A DNA stretch of 19,833 nucleotides from Equivita sp045641605 (GTDB taxonomy: Bacteria; Actinomycetota; Coriobacteriia; Coriobacteriales; Eggerthellaceae): positions 1 through 19,833 of the forward strand of contig JAZUHG010000004.1 of the NCBI GenBank assembly GCA_045641605.1, read 5' to 3'. Positions 1 through 7,671 of the stretch are shown piece after piece. The notes below the pieces were generated by a model, which was not told the DNA's origin, searched no databases, and was given only the letters and a program-made list of their open reading frames with translations. A program made the translations under genes and the position numbers. How positions within the stretch are numbered: position 1 is the stretch's first letter; every line of letters begins with the position of its first letter.

Positions 1-27
1 TAGTATGTTTAATTTCTCGTTAGTCAT
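1..27 (-). CDS. possible start of the next pyrimidine-operon gene (partial)
   Basis: An ATG at 25-27 on the minus strand overlaps the end of carB (ATGACTAA) and stays open to the window edge, reading MTNEKLNIL. The 8-base overlap has the same geometry as carA/carB, and pyrB/pyrC overlap similarly, so translational coupling to another pyr gene is plausible. Only a weak AGGT lies upstream. Nine codons do not identify a product; this is inferred from operon style alone. Confidence 0.35.
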
Positions 28-3000
28 CGATCAATGATACCTGCATTGTAATTTCTTCCAAAATGTTTAGCAAAACATTTACTGTGTCTAGCGAAGTGAA
101 TACTGTAACACCGTTCTCTACCGCGGCCCTTCGGATTAGGAAGCCATCGCGCTTCTTGTTTCCCGCGCGGTTAGATTGCGTATTGATAATGTATGTAATG
201 TGTCCTTTTTGGATTGACTCGATAATCTCTTCGGAGCCTTCCGAAATCTTTTTCTTTGTGCGAGTTTTAATTCCGGCAGACTTTAATTTCTTGGCAGTGC
301 CTTTTGTGGCTTCGATATTAAAGCCTAAGTTGTAGAAGCGTCTTACCAGCTCAACTGCCTTAGTTTTGTCATCGTCGCCGATAGTTACGAACACCGTTCC
401 GTAGTTTACAACGCGCATGTTTGCAGCGTGGAGCGACTTGTAAAGAGCGCGGTTTAGTGTGTCGTCGTAGCCGATAGCTTCGCCAGTTGACTTCATTTCT
501 GGAGATAGGTAAGTGTCCAAGCCATGAAGTTTTGAGAAGCTAAACATAGGACTCTTGACATAGAAGCGGTTTTTCTCGGGCATGACTCCAGTCTTATAGC
601 CCTGCTTCTTGAGCGAATCGCCAAGCATTACCTTTGTGGCGATGTTCGCCATTGGGACGCCGCTTGACTTCGATAGGAAAGGTACCGATCGGCTAGAGCG
701 TGGGTTAACTTCGATAACCGATACGTTATTGTCCTTGTCAACGATGAACTGTATGTTGAACAATCCTTTGATCCCGATTGCAAGACCTAGCTTTACTGTA
801 TATTCTTCGATGGTCTTTTTGACTTTGTCGTTTAAACTGTATGGAGGGTATACACTCATGCTGTCACCAGAGTGGACACCAGTTGCTTCTACCAGCTGCA
901 TAATACCTGGTATATAGACGTCTTTGCCGTCGCAAATCGCGTCGATCTCAACCTCTTTACCTACGATGTATTTATCAATCAGGACTGGTTGGTCTTTGTC
1001 AATCTTAACTGCAGTTGTTAGATATTCGAGTAAGTCTTTGTCCGAATTTACAATTTGCATCGCGCGGCCGCCCAAAACAAAGCTTGGCCTTACAAGAACA
1101 GGATAACCAATCTTCTTCGCTGCCTTCTTGCCGGCCTCTATCGAAGTAACAGCCTTTCCTGTTGGGACAGGAATGCCACATTTCTTTACAACGCTTAGGA
1201 ACATATCCCTGTTTTCGGCCTTTTCAATTGCATCTACATCGGTGCCGATGATAGGGACGTTGTAGTTTTTGAGCCTTGTTGATAAATTAATTGCAGTTTG
1301 GCCACCCAGCGAAACAATTACTCCATCTGGCTTTTCGTGATCAATAATGTGCATTACGTCTTCGATACATAGAGGCTCGAAGTAGAGCTTGTCGCTAACT
1401 GCATAGTCAGTCGAAACTGTCTCTGGGTTGTTGTTGATGACAATTGCTTCGTAACCTTTTTGCTGAATCGCCCAAATTGCGTGTACGGTGGAGTAGTCAA
1501 ATTCGACACCTTGACCAATTCTAATTGGACCAGAACCCAAGACGATAATCTTTTTGCGTTTGCTTACAATAGATTCATTCTCGTCACCGTAAGTTGAGTA
1601 TAGGTATGGAACGTCTGCAGGGAACTCCGCGCCGCAAGTGTCAATTTGTTTATACACAGGGGTAATGTGGTTACGTTTGGTGTAGTCGTAGAATTGCTTG
1701 TCCTTCATCTTAAAGATTGGGGCAAGGTATTCGTTGGAGAAACCAAACTCTTTACACCTGCGAAGGTTCTTTACATTCGGAGCCTTTTTGACCTTTTTCT
1801 CGAGAGATACAATGTGGTGAATCTTATCGAGGAAGAATGGGTCAATTTGTGTTGCGTGGTTGATTGCCATTAGGTCAATCTTGCGGCGGAAGGCTTCGGC
1901 AATAGCGAAGAACCTGTCATCGCTTGGGGTCTTAATGAAGTCCATAAGCTCCTTGTTTGTGAACTTATCAAACTTCTCTAGATATAAGTGGTTTACACCT
2001 ATTTCCAGCGAGCGAATGGCTTTTAGTAAGCTTTCCTCGAAGTTCTTGCCGATGCTCATTACTTCGCCGGTTGCTTTCATTTGAGTGTTTAGCTCATGGT
2101 CGGCACTTTCGAACTTATCAAAGGGGAAGCGTGCAACCTTGCAAACTACATAATCAACACTTGGCTCAAAGGCCGCGCAGGTGCTTGCAAGTTGAATTTC
2201 TTCCAAGTGCATTCCAACTGCAATCTTGCTGCTTACTCGTGCGATTGGGTATGCCGTTGCCTTCGATGCAAGGGCCGAAGACCTGGATACACGTGGGTTT
2301 ACTTCAATGACATAATATTCGAAACTAAACGGATCCAAGGCGAACTGTACATTGCACCCACCCTCGATGTTTAGCTCTGTGATTAGCTCTAATGCAGCAT
2401 TTGATAGCATGTGATATTCTTTATCAGATAGCGTTTGAACAGGAGCAACAACCATGCTGTCGCCTGTGTGAACGCCAACTGGATCAACGTTTTCCATGCT
2501 GCAAATTACAATCGCAGTTCCGTTTGAGTCGCGCATTACCTCGAACTCAATTTCTTTGAAGCCTTTGATAGATTTTTCTACAAGTACTTGAGTAGCAGGG
2601 GATATCTTCAATGCGTTTTTGGCGATTTCCTCAAGCTCTTCGTCGTTGTAGACAAATCCGCCGCCAGTTCCGCCAAGGGTAAAGGCTGGGCGAAGAACAA
2701 TTGGATATCCGATTTCGTTTGCGATTCTGCGAGCTTCATCTACCGTATGAGCAATTTCCGACTGAAGGCAAGGTTGACCAATGCGTTCGCAAAGTTCTTT
2801 GAAGCGCAACCTGTCTTCGGCGTTATTAATTGAGTCGAAGTCTGTACCTAAAATTTCGCATTGGCATTCGTCCAATATGCCTTTCTCAGATAGCTTCATA
2901 GCCATGTTAAGGCCTGTTTGACCACCTAGAGTAGGCAATAGAGCATCAGGACGTTCCTTGCGAATGATTCGCGCGATGTATTCTAATTGTAAAGGTTCCA

Positions 3001-3196
3001 TGTAAACTTTGTCTGCAATTTGAGTGTCTGTCATGATTGTTGCAGGGTTGGAGTTTACAAGAACAACCTTGTATCCTTCTTCTTTTAGGGCAAGGCAGGC
3101 TTGGGTTCCAGCGTAGTCGAATTCGGCCGCTTGACCAATTACGATAGGACCACTGCCAATAACTAATATCTTTTTGATGTCTTTACGTTTAGGCAT
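20..3196 (-). CDS. carB: carbamoyl phosphate synthetase, large subunit
   Basis: CarB makes carbamoyl phosphate from bicarbonate, ammonia and two ATP, the first step of pyrimidine and arginine synthesis. The 1058 residues match the usual length of about 1070. Two homologous ATP-grasp halves are visible: the N-terminal one starts KKILVIGSGPIVIGQAAEFDYAG and the second, near residue 550, starts IIVLGSGPIRIGQGVEFDYS. Each has its LGGQT loop and an EVNPR metal site. The C-terminal MGS-like allosteric domain (from about residue 935) keeps KGTAKKL and FTSLDTVNVLL. The gene overlaps carA by 8 bases, with a GGAGG ribosome site inside the carA end. It has no in-frame TGA, and the Trp I noticed (HAIWAIQQ) uses TGG. 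Its partner CarA lacks a normal glutaminase triad, so this subunit probably works from free ammonia (inference). Confidence 0.97.
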   Translation of the reverse strand: MPKRKDIKKILVIGSGPIVIGQAAEFDYAGTQACLALKEEGYKVVLVNSNPATIMTDTQIADKVYMEPLQLEYIARIIRKERPDALLPTLGGQTGLNMAMKLSEKGILDECQCEILGTDFDSINNAEDRLRFKELCERIGQPCLQSEIAHTVDEARRIANEIGYPIVLRPAFTLGGTGGGFVYNDEELEEIAKNALKISPATQVLVEKSIKGFKEIEFEVMRDSNGTAIVICSMENVDPVGVHTGDSMVVAPVQTLSDKEYHMLSNAALELITELNIEGGCNVQFALDPFSFEYYVIEVNPRVSRSSALASKATAYPIARVSSKIAVGMHLEEIQLASTCAAFEPSVDYVVCKVARFPFDKFESADHELNTQMKATGEVMSIGKNFEESLLKAIRSLEIGVNHLYLEKFDKFTNKELMDFIKTPSDDRFFAIAEAFRRKIDLMAINHATQIDPFFLDKIHHIVSLEKKVKKAPNVKNLRRCKEFGFSNEYLAPIFKMKDKQFYDYTKRNHITPVYKQIDTCGAEFPADVPYLYSTYGDENESIVSKRKKIIVLGSGPIRIGQGVEFDYSTVHAIWAIQQKGYEAIVINNNPETVSTDYAVSDKLYFEPLCIEDVMHIIDHEKPDGVIVSLGGQTAINLSTRLKNYNVPIIGTDVDAIEKAENRDMFLSVVKKCGIPVPTGKAVTSIEAGKKAAKKIGYPVLVRPSFVLGGRAMQIVNSDKDLLEYLTTAVKIDKDQPVLIDKYIVGKEVEIDAICDGKDVYIPGIMQLVEATGVHSGDSMSVYPPYSLNDKVKKTIEEYTVKLGLAIGIKGLFNIQFIVDKDNNVSVIEVNPRSSRSVPFLSKSSGVPMANIATKVMLGDSLKKQGYKTGVMPEKNRFYVKSPMFSFSKLHGLDTYLSPEMKSTGEAIGYDDTLNRALYKSLHAANMRVVNYGTVFVTIGDDDKTKAVELVRRFYNLGFNIEATKGTAKKLKSAGIKTRTKKKISEGSEEIIESIQKGHITYIINTQSNRAGNKKRDGFLIRRAAVENGVTVFTSLDTVNVLLNILEEITMQVSLIDD

Positions 3197-4271
3197 TGCG
3201 ACCTCCTTTCTTACCCATGTATTTTATGAATTTGTCTATAACCGCCTTACTATTTTCTGGGTTGACAACGCTGTTAGGGTAATATTGTACTCCGAAGGCG
3301 CGTTTGTCCGGGATGTCGATTCCTTCGATAGTATTATCCATCACATCTCTGCTAGTTACCTCAAAGCCCTTCTTCTTGAAGTCCTTTACAACGTAGCCGT
3401 GATTTTGATTTACAACAAACAGCTTACCGGTTTTTTCATCACGAATTGAATGATTCGAACCTCGGTGACCAACCTTCATCTTCTTTACATCTAGACCGTT
3501 AGCCAGGGCAAGAATCTCAAGACCGAGTGAAATACCCATGATTGGATATTTACCTTGTAGCTTTTTGACCAGCTCAATTGCGTGTTTTGCATTCTTGGGG
3601 CTGCCAGGTCCTTTGGATAAGAATATTCCGTCAGGACGAAGCGCCTTTATTTTTTCAATGCTTGTTTCGTAGGGGACAACAGTAACATTTATTCCGTTTT
3701 TGTTTAGGTCAACTAGGTTGTGACTAGTAATTCCCATGTCAAGTGCAACTACATTGTATTTAGGGTTGGAGCAGCGTGAATATCATATCTTTTTGCATGT
3801 GACACGCTTAATTTGATCCTTCGGCGCCTTGTAAGCCTTGATGCGTTTAAGGGCTGTGGCCTTCGTTGTTTTCTCATCGCAGATGGCGGCTTTCATTGTG
3901 CCTTCGCGAGCAAGCATTCTTGTAATTGCCCTGGTATCTACGTGTGTAACACCAGATACGTCGTATTCTTTAAGCGTTTCAGCCAAGGTATTTGCATATC
4001 TAAAGTTCGAAGGCTTGTCGTTGTATTCGCTGGTAATTAGCGCCTTAACCCCGATAATCTTACTGTCGAAGTCTTCGTCGATAATTCCGTAATTACCAAT
4101 TAGCGGGTAGGTCATCACAATGCTTAGGTCAGTGTAAGCAGGGTCGCTAAGGATCTCCTGATAACCCACAACATTAGTGTTAAAGACCACTTCAGAGACC
4201 ACATCCTTAGTACTTCCGAAGGCCTCGCCAACGAACTCTCGGCCATTTTCAAAAACAATCTTACGTTTCAT
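3189..4271 (-). CDS. carA: carbamoyl phosphate synthetase small subunit with a degenerate glutaminase site, one UGA (Trp) codon
   Basis: CarA normally hydrolyses glutamine and passes ammonia to CarB. The gene reads as 360 residues only if TGA at 3783-3785 (codon 163) is translated. The N-terminal CarA domain (residues 1-150, with TNVVGYQEILSDPAY and HVDTRAITRML) and the class I amidotransferase domain (from about 175) lie on either side of it in the same frame. The usual GICLGHQ nucleophile loop is GISLGLE here (Ser 248, codon TCA), and the usual QYHPEAS is QYYPNS (Tyr 331, Asn 333). Cys, His and Glu of the triad are thus all replaced. NQNHGY and GHRGSNH are kept. Family knowledge: vertebrate CPS I also has Ser for this Cys and uses ammonia. 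Inference: this subunit is structural or allosteric, not a glutaminase. It starts directly after the pyrC TAG. Confidence 0.93.
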
Positions 4272-5501
4272 CTAGTCCATCTCCCTATAAACAATTTCTC
4301 CGTTGCATATTGTCATTTTACATTTACCGAAGACTTTTTGACCATCGAAGGGACAGCTTTTGCCGATGCTGGCAAACTTGCTTGAATCGACGGTCCACTC
4401 TTCGTCTAATTTATAAATGCAAATGTTTGCTAATTCATTTTCTTCGATGCTTCCACCTGGGATTTCGAAGAACTTCGCCGCATTAGTGCTCATAAGCTCA
4501 ATAGCTTTTTCAAGCGTCAACTTGCCGTTCTTGACAAGCTTAGTGTAGACAAGAGGGAAGGCTGCTTCGATGCTAACTATTCCCATTGCGGCCTTATCGA
4601 AGGCACAGTCTTTTTCTTCGGCGCTATGAGGTGCATTGTCTGTACAAATCATCTCAATTGTGCCATCTAGCAGCCCACCTAGCACTGCATTTTGATCTTC
4701 CACGCTCCGAAGCGGCGGATTCATCTTTCACTTGCCGTTGTCCTCAACATCGCTTTCATTTAGAAACAAGTGGTGACAAGTTACTTCGCCACTTACACTA
4801 TCGTTCTTGTATTGCTTTAGTGCGTCAACGCTTTGCTTTGTTGACATATGACACACATGATATTTGCAGCCTGTTTTCTTGGAAAGCTCCAGGTCACGTT
4901 GCACTTGCTTGTATTCTGCCGAAGCCGTGTCGCCCTTTGCGAGTTCATCCTCGTCTTCGCAGTGTGCCAAAACATAGCCATTTGCGGTTGCAATTTTAGT
5001 CATAGCTTCTTCCATGTTACTGCCAGCTTGAACGCCCTTTCCGTCGTCCGAGAATAGCTTGTTTTCTTTTGACAAGTTGTCTATATCAGCTAGCTCACCT
5101 CGTCCTGTTTGGCCTTTAGTAATAGCGCAAACAGGGAAGACGTTAATTAGCGCGTCTTTAGCAATTGCGTCTTTCTCGGCTTGTAAATTATCCAGATTGT
5201 CAGGAACTGGGTTTAAATTAGGCATTGCGAAAACAGTTGTGTAGCCGCCCTTTGCTGCAGATAATGTTCCTGTTTTGATAGTGTCCTTATATTCGAAACC
5301 AGGCTCACGAAGGTGAACGTGTGGGTCAATCAATCCAGGGAATACGTGCAAGCCTTTGCAGTCTATGATTTCGTCAAATTCCAGATCAGAATGTTTTTCT
5401 GGATCGTATATTTCAAATTTATGGGAATTGTTAATTATGAAGTCTTGAATGACAAATTTACCTCGATAAAAAATAGTGGCTTCGGTAAAACGTCTTAACA
5501 T
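4272..5501 (-). CDS. pyrC: dihydroorotase, one UGA (Trp) codon
   Basis: This metal-dependent amidohydrolase closes N-carbamoyl-aspartate to dihydroorotate in the cytoplasm. The 409-residue product is split by TGA at 4728-4730 (codon 258), in NGK-TGA-KMNPPLRS, where dihydroorotases commonly have an aromatic residue. The zinc-site motifs are present: PGLIDPHVHLREPGFEYKDT near residue 58, HCEDEDE and YHVCHMST in the middle, and the catalytic Asp in CTDNAPHS after the TGA. The order of motifs and length fit the long (about 430-residue) dihydroorotase type of Gram-positive pyr operons. The ATG overlaps the end of pyrB by 7 bases behind a GGGAGG site. The stop is TAG, immediately followed by the carA ATG. 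A Trp in EEWTVD uses TGG, so both codons occur in one gene. Confidence 0.95.
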
Positions 5502-6373
5502 TCAAGACCTCCCACCGTAACCAGGAGCATGGCCATTCGAACCAAGACTCCGTTAGTAATTTGGGTAAATATTCGGGACTTGTCACATTCGACCACGTCA
5601 TCATCGATTTCCACACCTCTATTAAACGGTGCGGGATGCATAATAATTGCATTGTCTTTCATCTTATTAACGCGGTCTTTATTTAGCCCGTAGTCTCTGT
5701 TGTAGTCTTCAAGACTGGTTTTCATCTTTTCTTTATGGCGCTCATGCTGGACACGAAGCAACATGATGATATCCATCTCCTCGACAGCCTTGTCAAAGTC
5801 GATAAACCTATAACCTTCTTCGCGGTATTCCTCGGGGCCAGAAACGAAGCACTCCATACCCAGGCGCTCCATAACCTCTATATTAGTATGCGCAACACGC
5901 GAATGACTAATGTCGCCCACAATCGCAATCTTTAAGCCTTCAAACTTACCGAATTCTTTACGGATAGTTAGCAGGTCAAGTAGCGATTGGGAAGGGTGGT
6001 CGCCAGCGCCATCGCCAGCATTTAATATATGAAAATCAAGGTGGCGAATGTCTTCGTAGTATTTATCGTGAACATCGCGAATCACGATTCCGTCAATCCC
6101 GAAGCTTTCGAATGTCTTAATTGTGTCATAGAAGCTTTCGCCCTTATTTAAGCTGCTGCCAGCAGGGTTGAAGCTTAGAGGCTTCATGCCCAGGCGAAGC
6201 TCAGCAGTATTGAAGCTATATTGAGTTCTTGTGCTGGGCTCGAAGAAGCAGTTAGCAATTATTTTGTCTTTTAGGAAATTTTCGTACTTGCCCTTTTCGC
6301 AATCAAGGGCTAAATCAAGAATACTTTGGATCTCGTCAACGCTTAATTCTTTTAGCGTTAGCAGGTCTTTCAT
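5495..6373 (-). CDS. pyrB: aspartate carbamoyltransferase, catalytic chain
   Basis: PyrB condenses carbamoyl phosphate with aspartate to give N-carbamoyl-aspartate, the committed pyrimidine step. The 292 residues contain the carbamoyl-phosphate loop FFEPSTRTQYSF near residue 45, HPSQSLLDLLTI near 126, the RVQHERH aspartate-binding segment, and HPAPFNRGVEI near 248. No regulatory chain gene (pyrI) lies beside it, consistent with an unregulated trimer of the Bacillus type (inference). It is the first gene of the operon. The start is set by AGGAGG about 8 bases upstream of ATG, in a leader of about 37 bases. The protein has no Trp codon and no TGA. I see no PyrR-type attenuator or terminator in the short leader. 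Confidence 0.96.
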   Translation of the reverse strand: MKDLLTLKELSVDEIQSILDLALDCEKGKYENFLKDKIIANCFFEPSTRTQYSFNTAELRLGMKPLSFNPAGSSLNKGESFYDTIKTFESFGIDGIVIRDVHDKYYEDIRHLDFHILNAGDGAGDHPSQSLLDLLTIRKEFGKFEGLKIAIVGDISHSRVAHTNIEVMERLGMECFVSGPEEYREEGYRFIDFDKAVEEMDIIMLLRVQHERHKEKMKTSLEDYNRDYGLNKDRVNKMKDNAIIMHPAPFNRGVEIDDDVVECDKSRIFTQITNGVLVRMAMLLVTVGGLEC

Positions 6374-6417
6374 TTAGCTATAGCCTCCTAACCAAAATCA
6401 ACCCCAAAGTTGTCGTT

Positions 6418-6426
6418 ATCATAACA
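6418..6426 (-). promoter_or_regulatory. pyrB operon promoter (extended -10)
   Basis: On the minus strand the sequence reads TGTTATGAT, an extended -10 (TG, one base, TATGAT). This puts the transcription start near 6411 and gives a leader of about 37 bases before the pyrB ATG. The -35 region matches the consensus poorly. Assignment is by eye. Confidence 0.5.
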
Positions 6427-6466
6427 CATAAGTTACATTTTGTTCTTGGAATTTTAGTATTTATCA

Positions 6467-6583
6467 GGAGGATTTTGGTAATGTGCCCTCACTAGGGCTT
6501 CGCGGAATGTACACGTGCAGGCAAGCTGCCAGCAATCGCTAGGCGCTGCAGAATCGTTCGGGTCACATCACACAAAATCCTCC
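6467..6583 (+). repeat. structured intergenic element, copy 1 (candidate noncoding RNA or palindromic repeat)
   Basis: No gene occupies this stretch. The ends form a perfect 11-bp stem, GGAGGATTTTG (6467-6477) with CAAAATCCTCC (6573-6583). An inner stem follows, ATGTGCCC (6481-6488) with GGGTCACAT (6560-6568) and one bulged T. The core holds GGCTTCGCGGAATGT (6496-6510) and TAGGCGCTGCAG (6540-6551). Both blocks recur in the minus-strand reading of the element at 18477-18586, inside a stem of different sequence that is also paired. That pattern suggests selection on structure. I do not recognise it as SRP RNA, 6S RNA, tmRNA, RNase P RNA or a known riboswitch. The transcribed strand is unknown; plus is chosen from the order of the core blocks. 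Confidence 0.6.
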
Positions 6584-6606
6584 CCAAACTAAACGACAAC
6601 TCAAAG

Positions 6607-6615
6607 TGGTACAAT
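6607..6615 (+). promoter_or_regulatory. extended -10 promoter of the AlkD-like gene, apparently leaderless
   Basis: TGGTACAAT is an extended -10 hexamer ending six bases before the ATG at 6622. Transcription would start at or next to the initiation codon. No Shine-Dalgarno sequence is present, so the messenger is probably leaderless. Confidence 0.55.
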
Positions 6616-6621
6616 ATTTTT

Positions 6622-7314
6622 ATGAATAAAATTTCTAAAGAATTAAGATCAGAGTTGTTGAAAAATCAGGATCTTAAGTATCGTGATTTTTCAGCGAAGC
6701 TGACTCCAACTATTGAGGAAGATATGTTTATTGGAGTGCGCGTTCCTGTACTTCGGAGCATAGCGAAGAAGTATAAGACACACGTAAATATACAAGACTT
6801 CTTGGACGACTTGCCGCATAAATATGTTGAGGAGAACACTCTCCATGGGCTACTCCTTTCGGAGCTTAAAGATTACGACGAGACGGTAAAAATGCTTGAT
6901 GCATTTTTACCGCATGTAGACAACTGAGCTACCTGCGACATTATCTCACCGAAGGTGTTTAAGAAAAATAGAGAGCAACTCAAAAAGGACATTGAGCGCT
7001 GAATGCGCTCAAAAGAGACGTACACAATTCGCTTCGGAATTGAAATGGCAATGACTCATTTTCTTGATGAGGATTTTGATCCGCAGTTTGCTTCTAAAAT
7101 TAGCAAAATAAGAAGTAACGAGTACTATGTAAACATGATGAAAGCGTGATATTTCGCCACAGCGCTTGCGAAGCAATGAGATTCCATTGTGCCATTTATC
7201 GAGAAGAAAAAGCTTGACGATTGGTCGCATAATAAAACAATTCAGAAAGCCAGGGAAAGCTACCGAATTACTTCGAAACAGAAAGAATATCTTAACTCAT
7301 TAAAGATTTCATAA
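6622..7314 (+). CDS. AlkD-like DNA alkylation repair protein, four UGA (Trp) codons
   Basis: Read with UGA as Trp, this is one 230-residue protein of the HEAT-repeat DNA alkylation repair family, whose characterised members (AlkD) excise bulky or charged alkylated bases. TGA codons lie at 6925, 7000, 7147 and 7177 (residues 102, 127, 176, 186). Bridging them gives DN-W-ATCDIISPKVFKKN, ER-W-MRSKETYTIRFGIEMAM, and KA-W-YFATALAKQ-W-DSIVPFIEKK, which read as a continuous family sequence with Trp where relatives have it. A fifth Trp (DDWSHNKTIQKA) uses TGG. The N-terminal IGVRVPVLRSIAKK and the ENTLHGLLLSELKDY segment are also typical. Reading TGA as stop would leave fragments and no functional gene. 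It is single and divergent from pyrB, with its own leaderless promoter. Confidence 0.92.
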
Positions 7315-7351
7315 ATTTTCGTCTGTTCTCATCTGATTTTTGAAGTTCATA

Positions 7352-7360
7352 TGTTAGAAT
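7352..7360 (+). promoter_or_regulatory. promoter of the citD-mal operon (extended -10)
   Basis: TGTTAGAAT is an extended -10 (TG, one base, TAGAAT) with a predicted start near 7367 and a leader of about 32 bases before citD. No convincing -35 lies at the usual spacing. AGGAGA at 7389-7394 is the citD ribosome site. Confidence 0.5.
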
Positions 7361-7361
7361 C

Positions 7362-7385
7362 TATGAGTCAATTTTTCGATTCATA
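7362..7385. promoter_or_regulatory. dyad over the transcription start of the fermentation operon, candidate operator
   Basis: TATGAGTC (7362-7369) and GATTCATA (7378-7385) form an 8-bp inverted repeat with one mismatch (a G-U pair in RNA), centred just downstream of the -10. The left arm starts before the predicted start site, which fits a repressor or activator dyad better than an RNA hairpin. No regulator gene lies next to it. Confidence 0.35.
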
Positions 7386-7398
7386 AATAGGAGAAATT

Positions 7399-7671
7399 AT
7401 GAACAAAATTAAGCGTAAGGCTGTTGTTGGTAATGCGAAGCAGAATGCTGATTGCGTTATCGAGATTAAGCCTAGGACCAGCGGTATTAAGATCAATTTG
7501 AATTCGCTGGTTAAGAATCAATACGGCGATGCTATCAAAAAGGCCGTAAAATCCGAACTCAAAAAACAAAATGTTGCAGCTGCCGAAGTTACCATAACCG
7601 ACCGCGGTGCAATTGACCCTGTTTTGCGTGCTCGTCTAGAATGCGTAATTAAACGCGGAAGGGGGCTGTAA
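7399..7671 (+). CDS. citD: citramalate/citrate lyase gamma subunit (acyl carrier protein), without the usual prosthetic-group serine
   Basis: CitD is the acyl carrier of the lyase complex. The 90 residues match the family length and its C-terminal signature (AEVTITDRGAIDPVLRARLECVIKR). The central LNSLVKNQYGDAIKKAV matches the usual SSVKKQFG region. In characterised proteins the prosthetic group is attached to the serine of AGTLES near residue 14. Here the segment reads VVGNAKQNADC and the first serine of the protein is residue 28. Either the family serine is replaced or the carrier works differently. The start follows AGGAGA by four bases. It is the first gene of a seven-gene operon and its stop overlaps the citE start (TAATG). 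Given the glm and mal neighbours, citramalate is the likelier substrate (inference). Confidence 0.88.
   Translation: MNKIKRKAVVGNAKQNADCVIEIKPRTSGIKINLNSLVKNQYGDAIKKAVKSELKKQNVAAAEVTITDRGAIDPVLRARLECVIKRGRGL

Larger units (their letters stand above)
6408..6601. repeat. 10-bp inverted repeat flanking structured element 1
   Basis: AGTTGTCGTT at 6408-6417 and its exact complement AACGACAACT at 6592-6601 bracket the intergenic element. The left arm lies at the predicted pyrB transcription start and the right arm just upstream of the -10 of the AlkD-like gene. It could be a shared operator, an outer stem or the edge of a repeat unit; the sequence does not decide between these. Confidence 0.4.

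Noticed and set aside
6467..6583. Element 1 as SRP RNA, 6S RNA, tmRNA or a known riboswitch
   Set aside because: The conserved sequences of these RNAs (for example the SRP GGTCAGG...GGAAGCAGCC loop or the cobalamin B12 box) are absent. A second copy 12 kb away also argues against a single-copy housekeeping RNA.
6622..7314. Interrupted genes read as pseudogenes or frameshifted fragments
   Set aside because: Breaks are only ever TGA, never TAA or TAG, the frame is unchanged across each, and key catalytic residues lie downstream. Eight decayed genes in a row with this pattern is not plausible.
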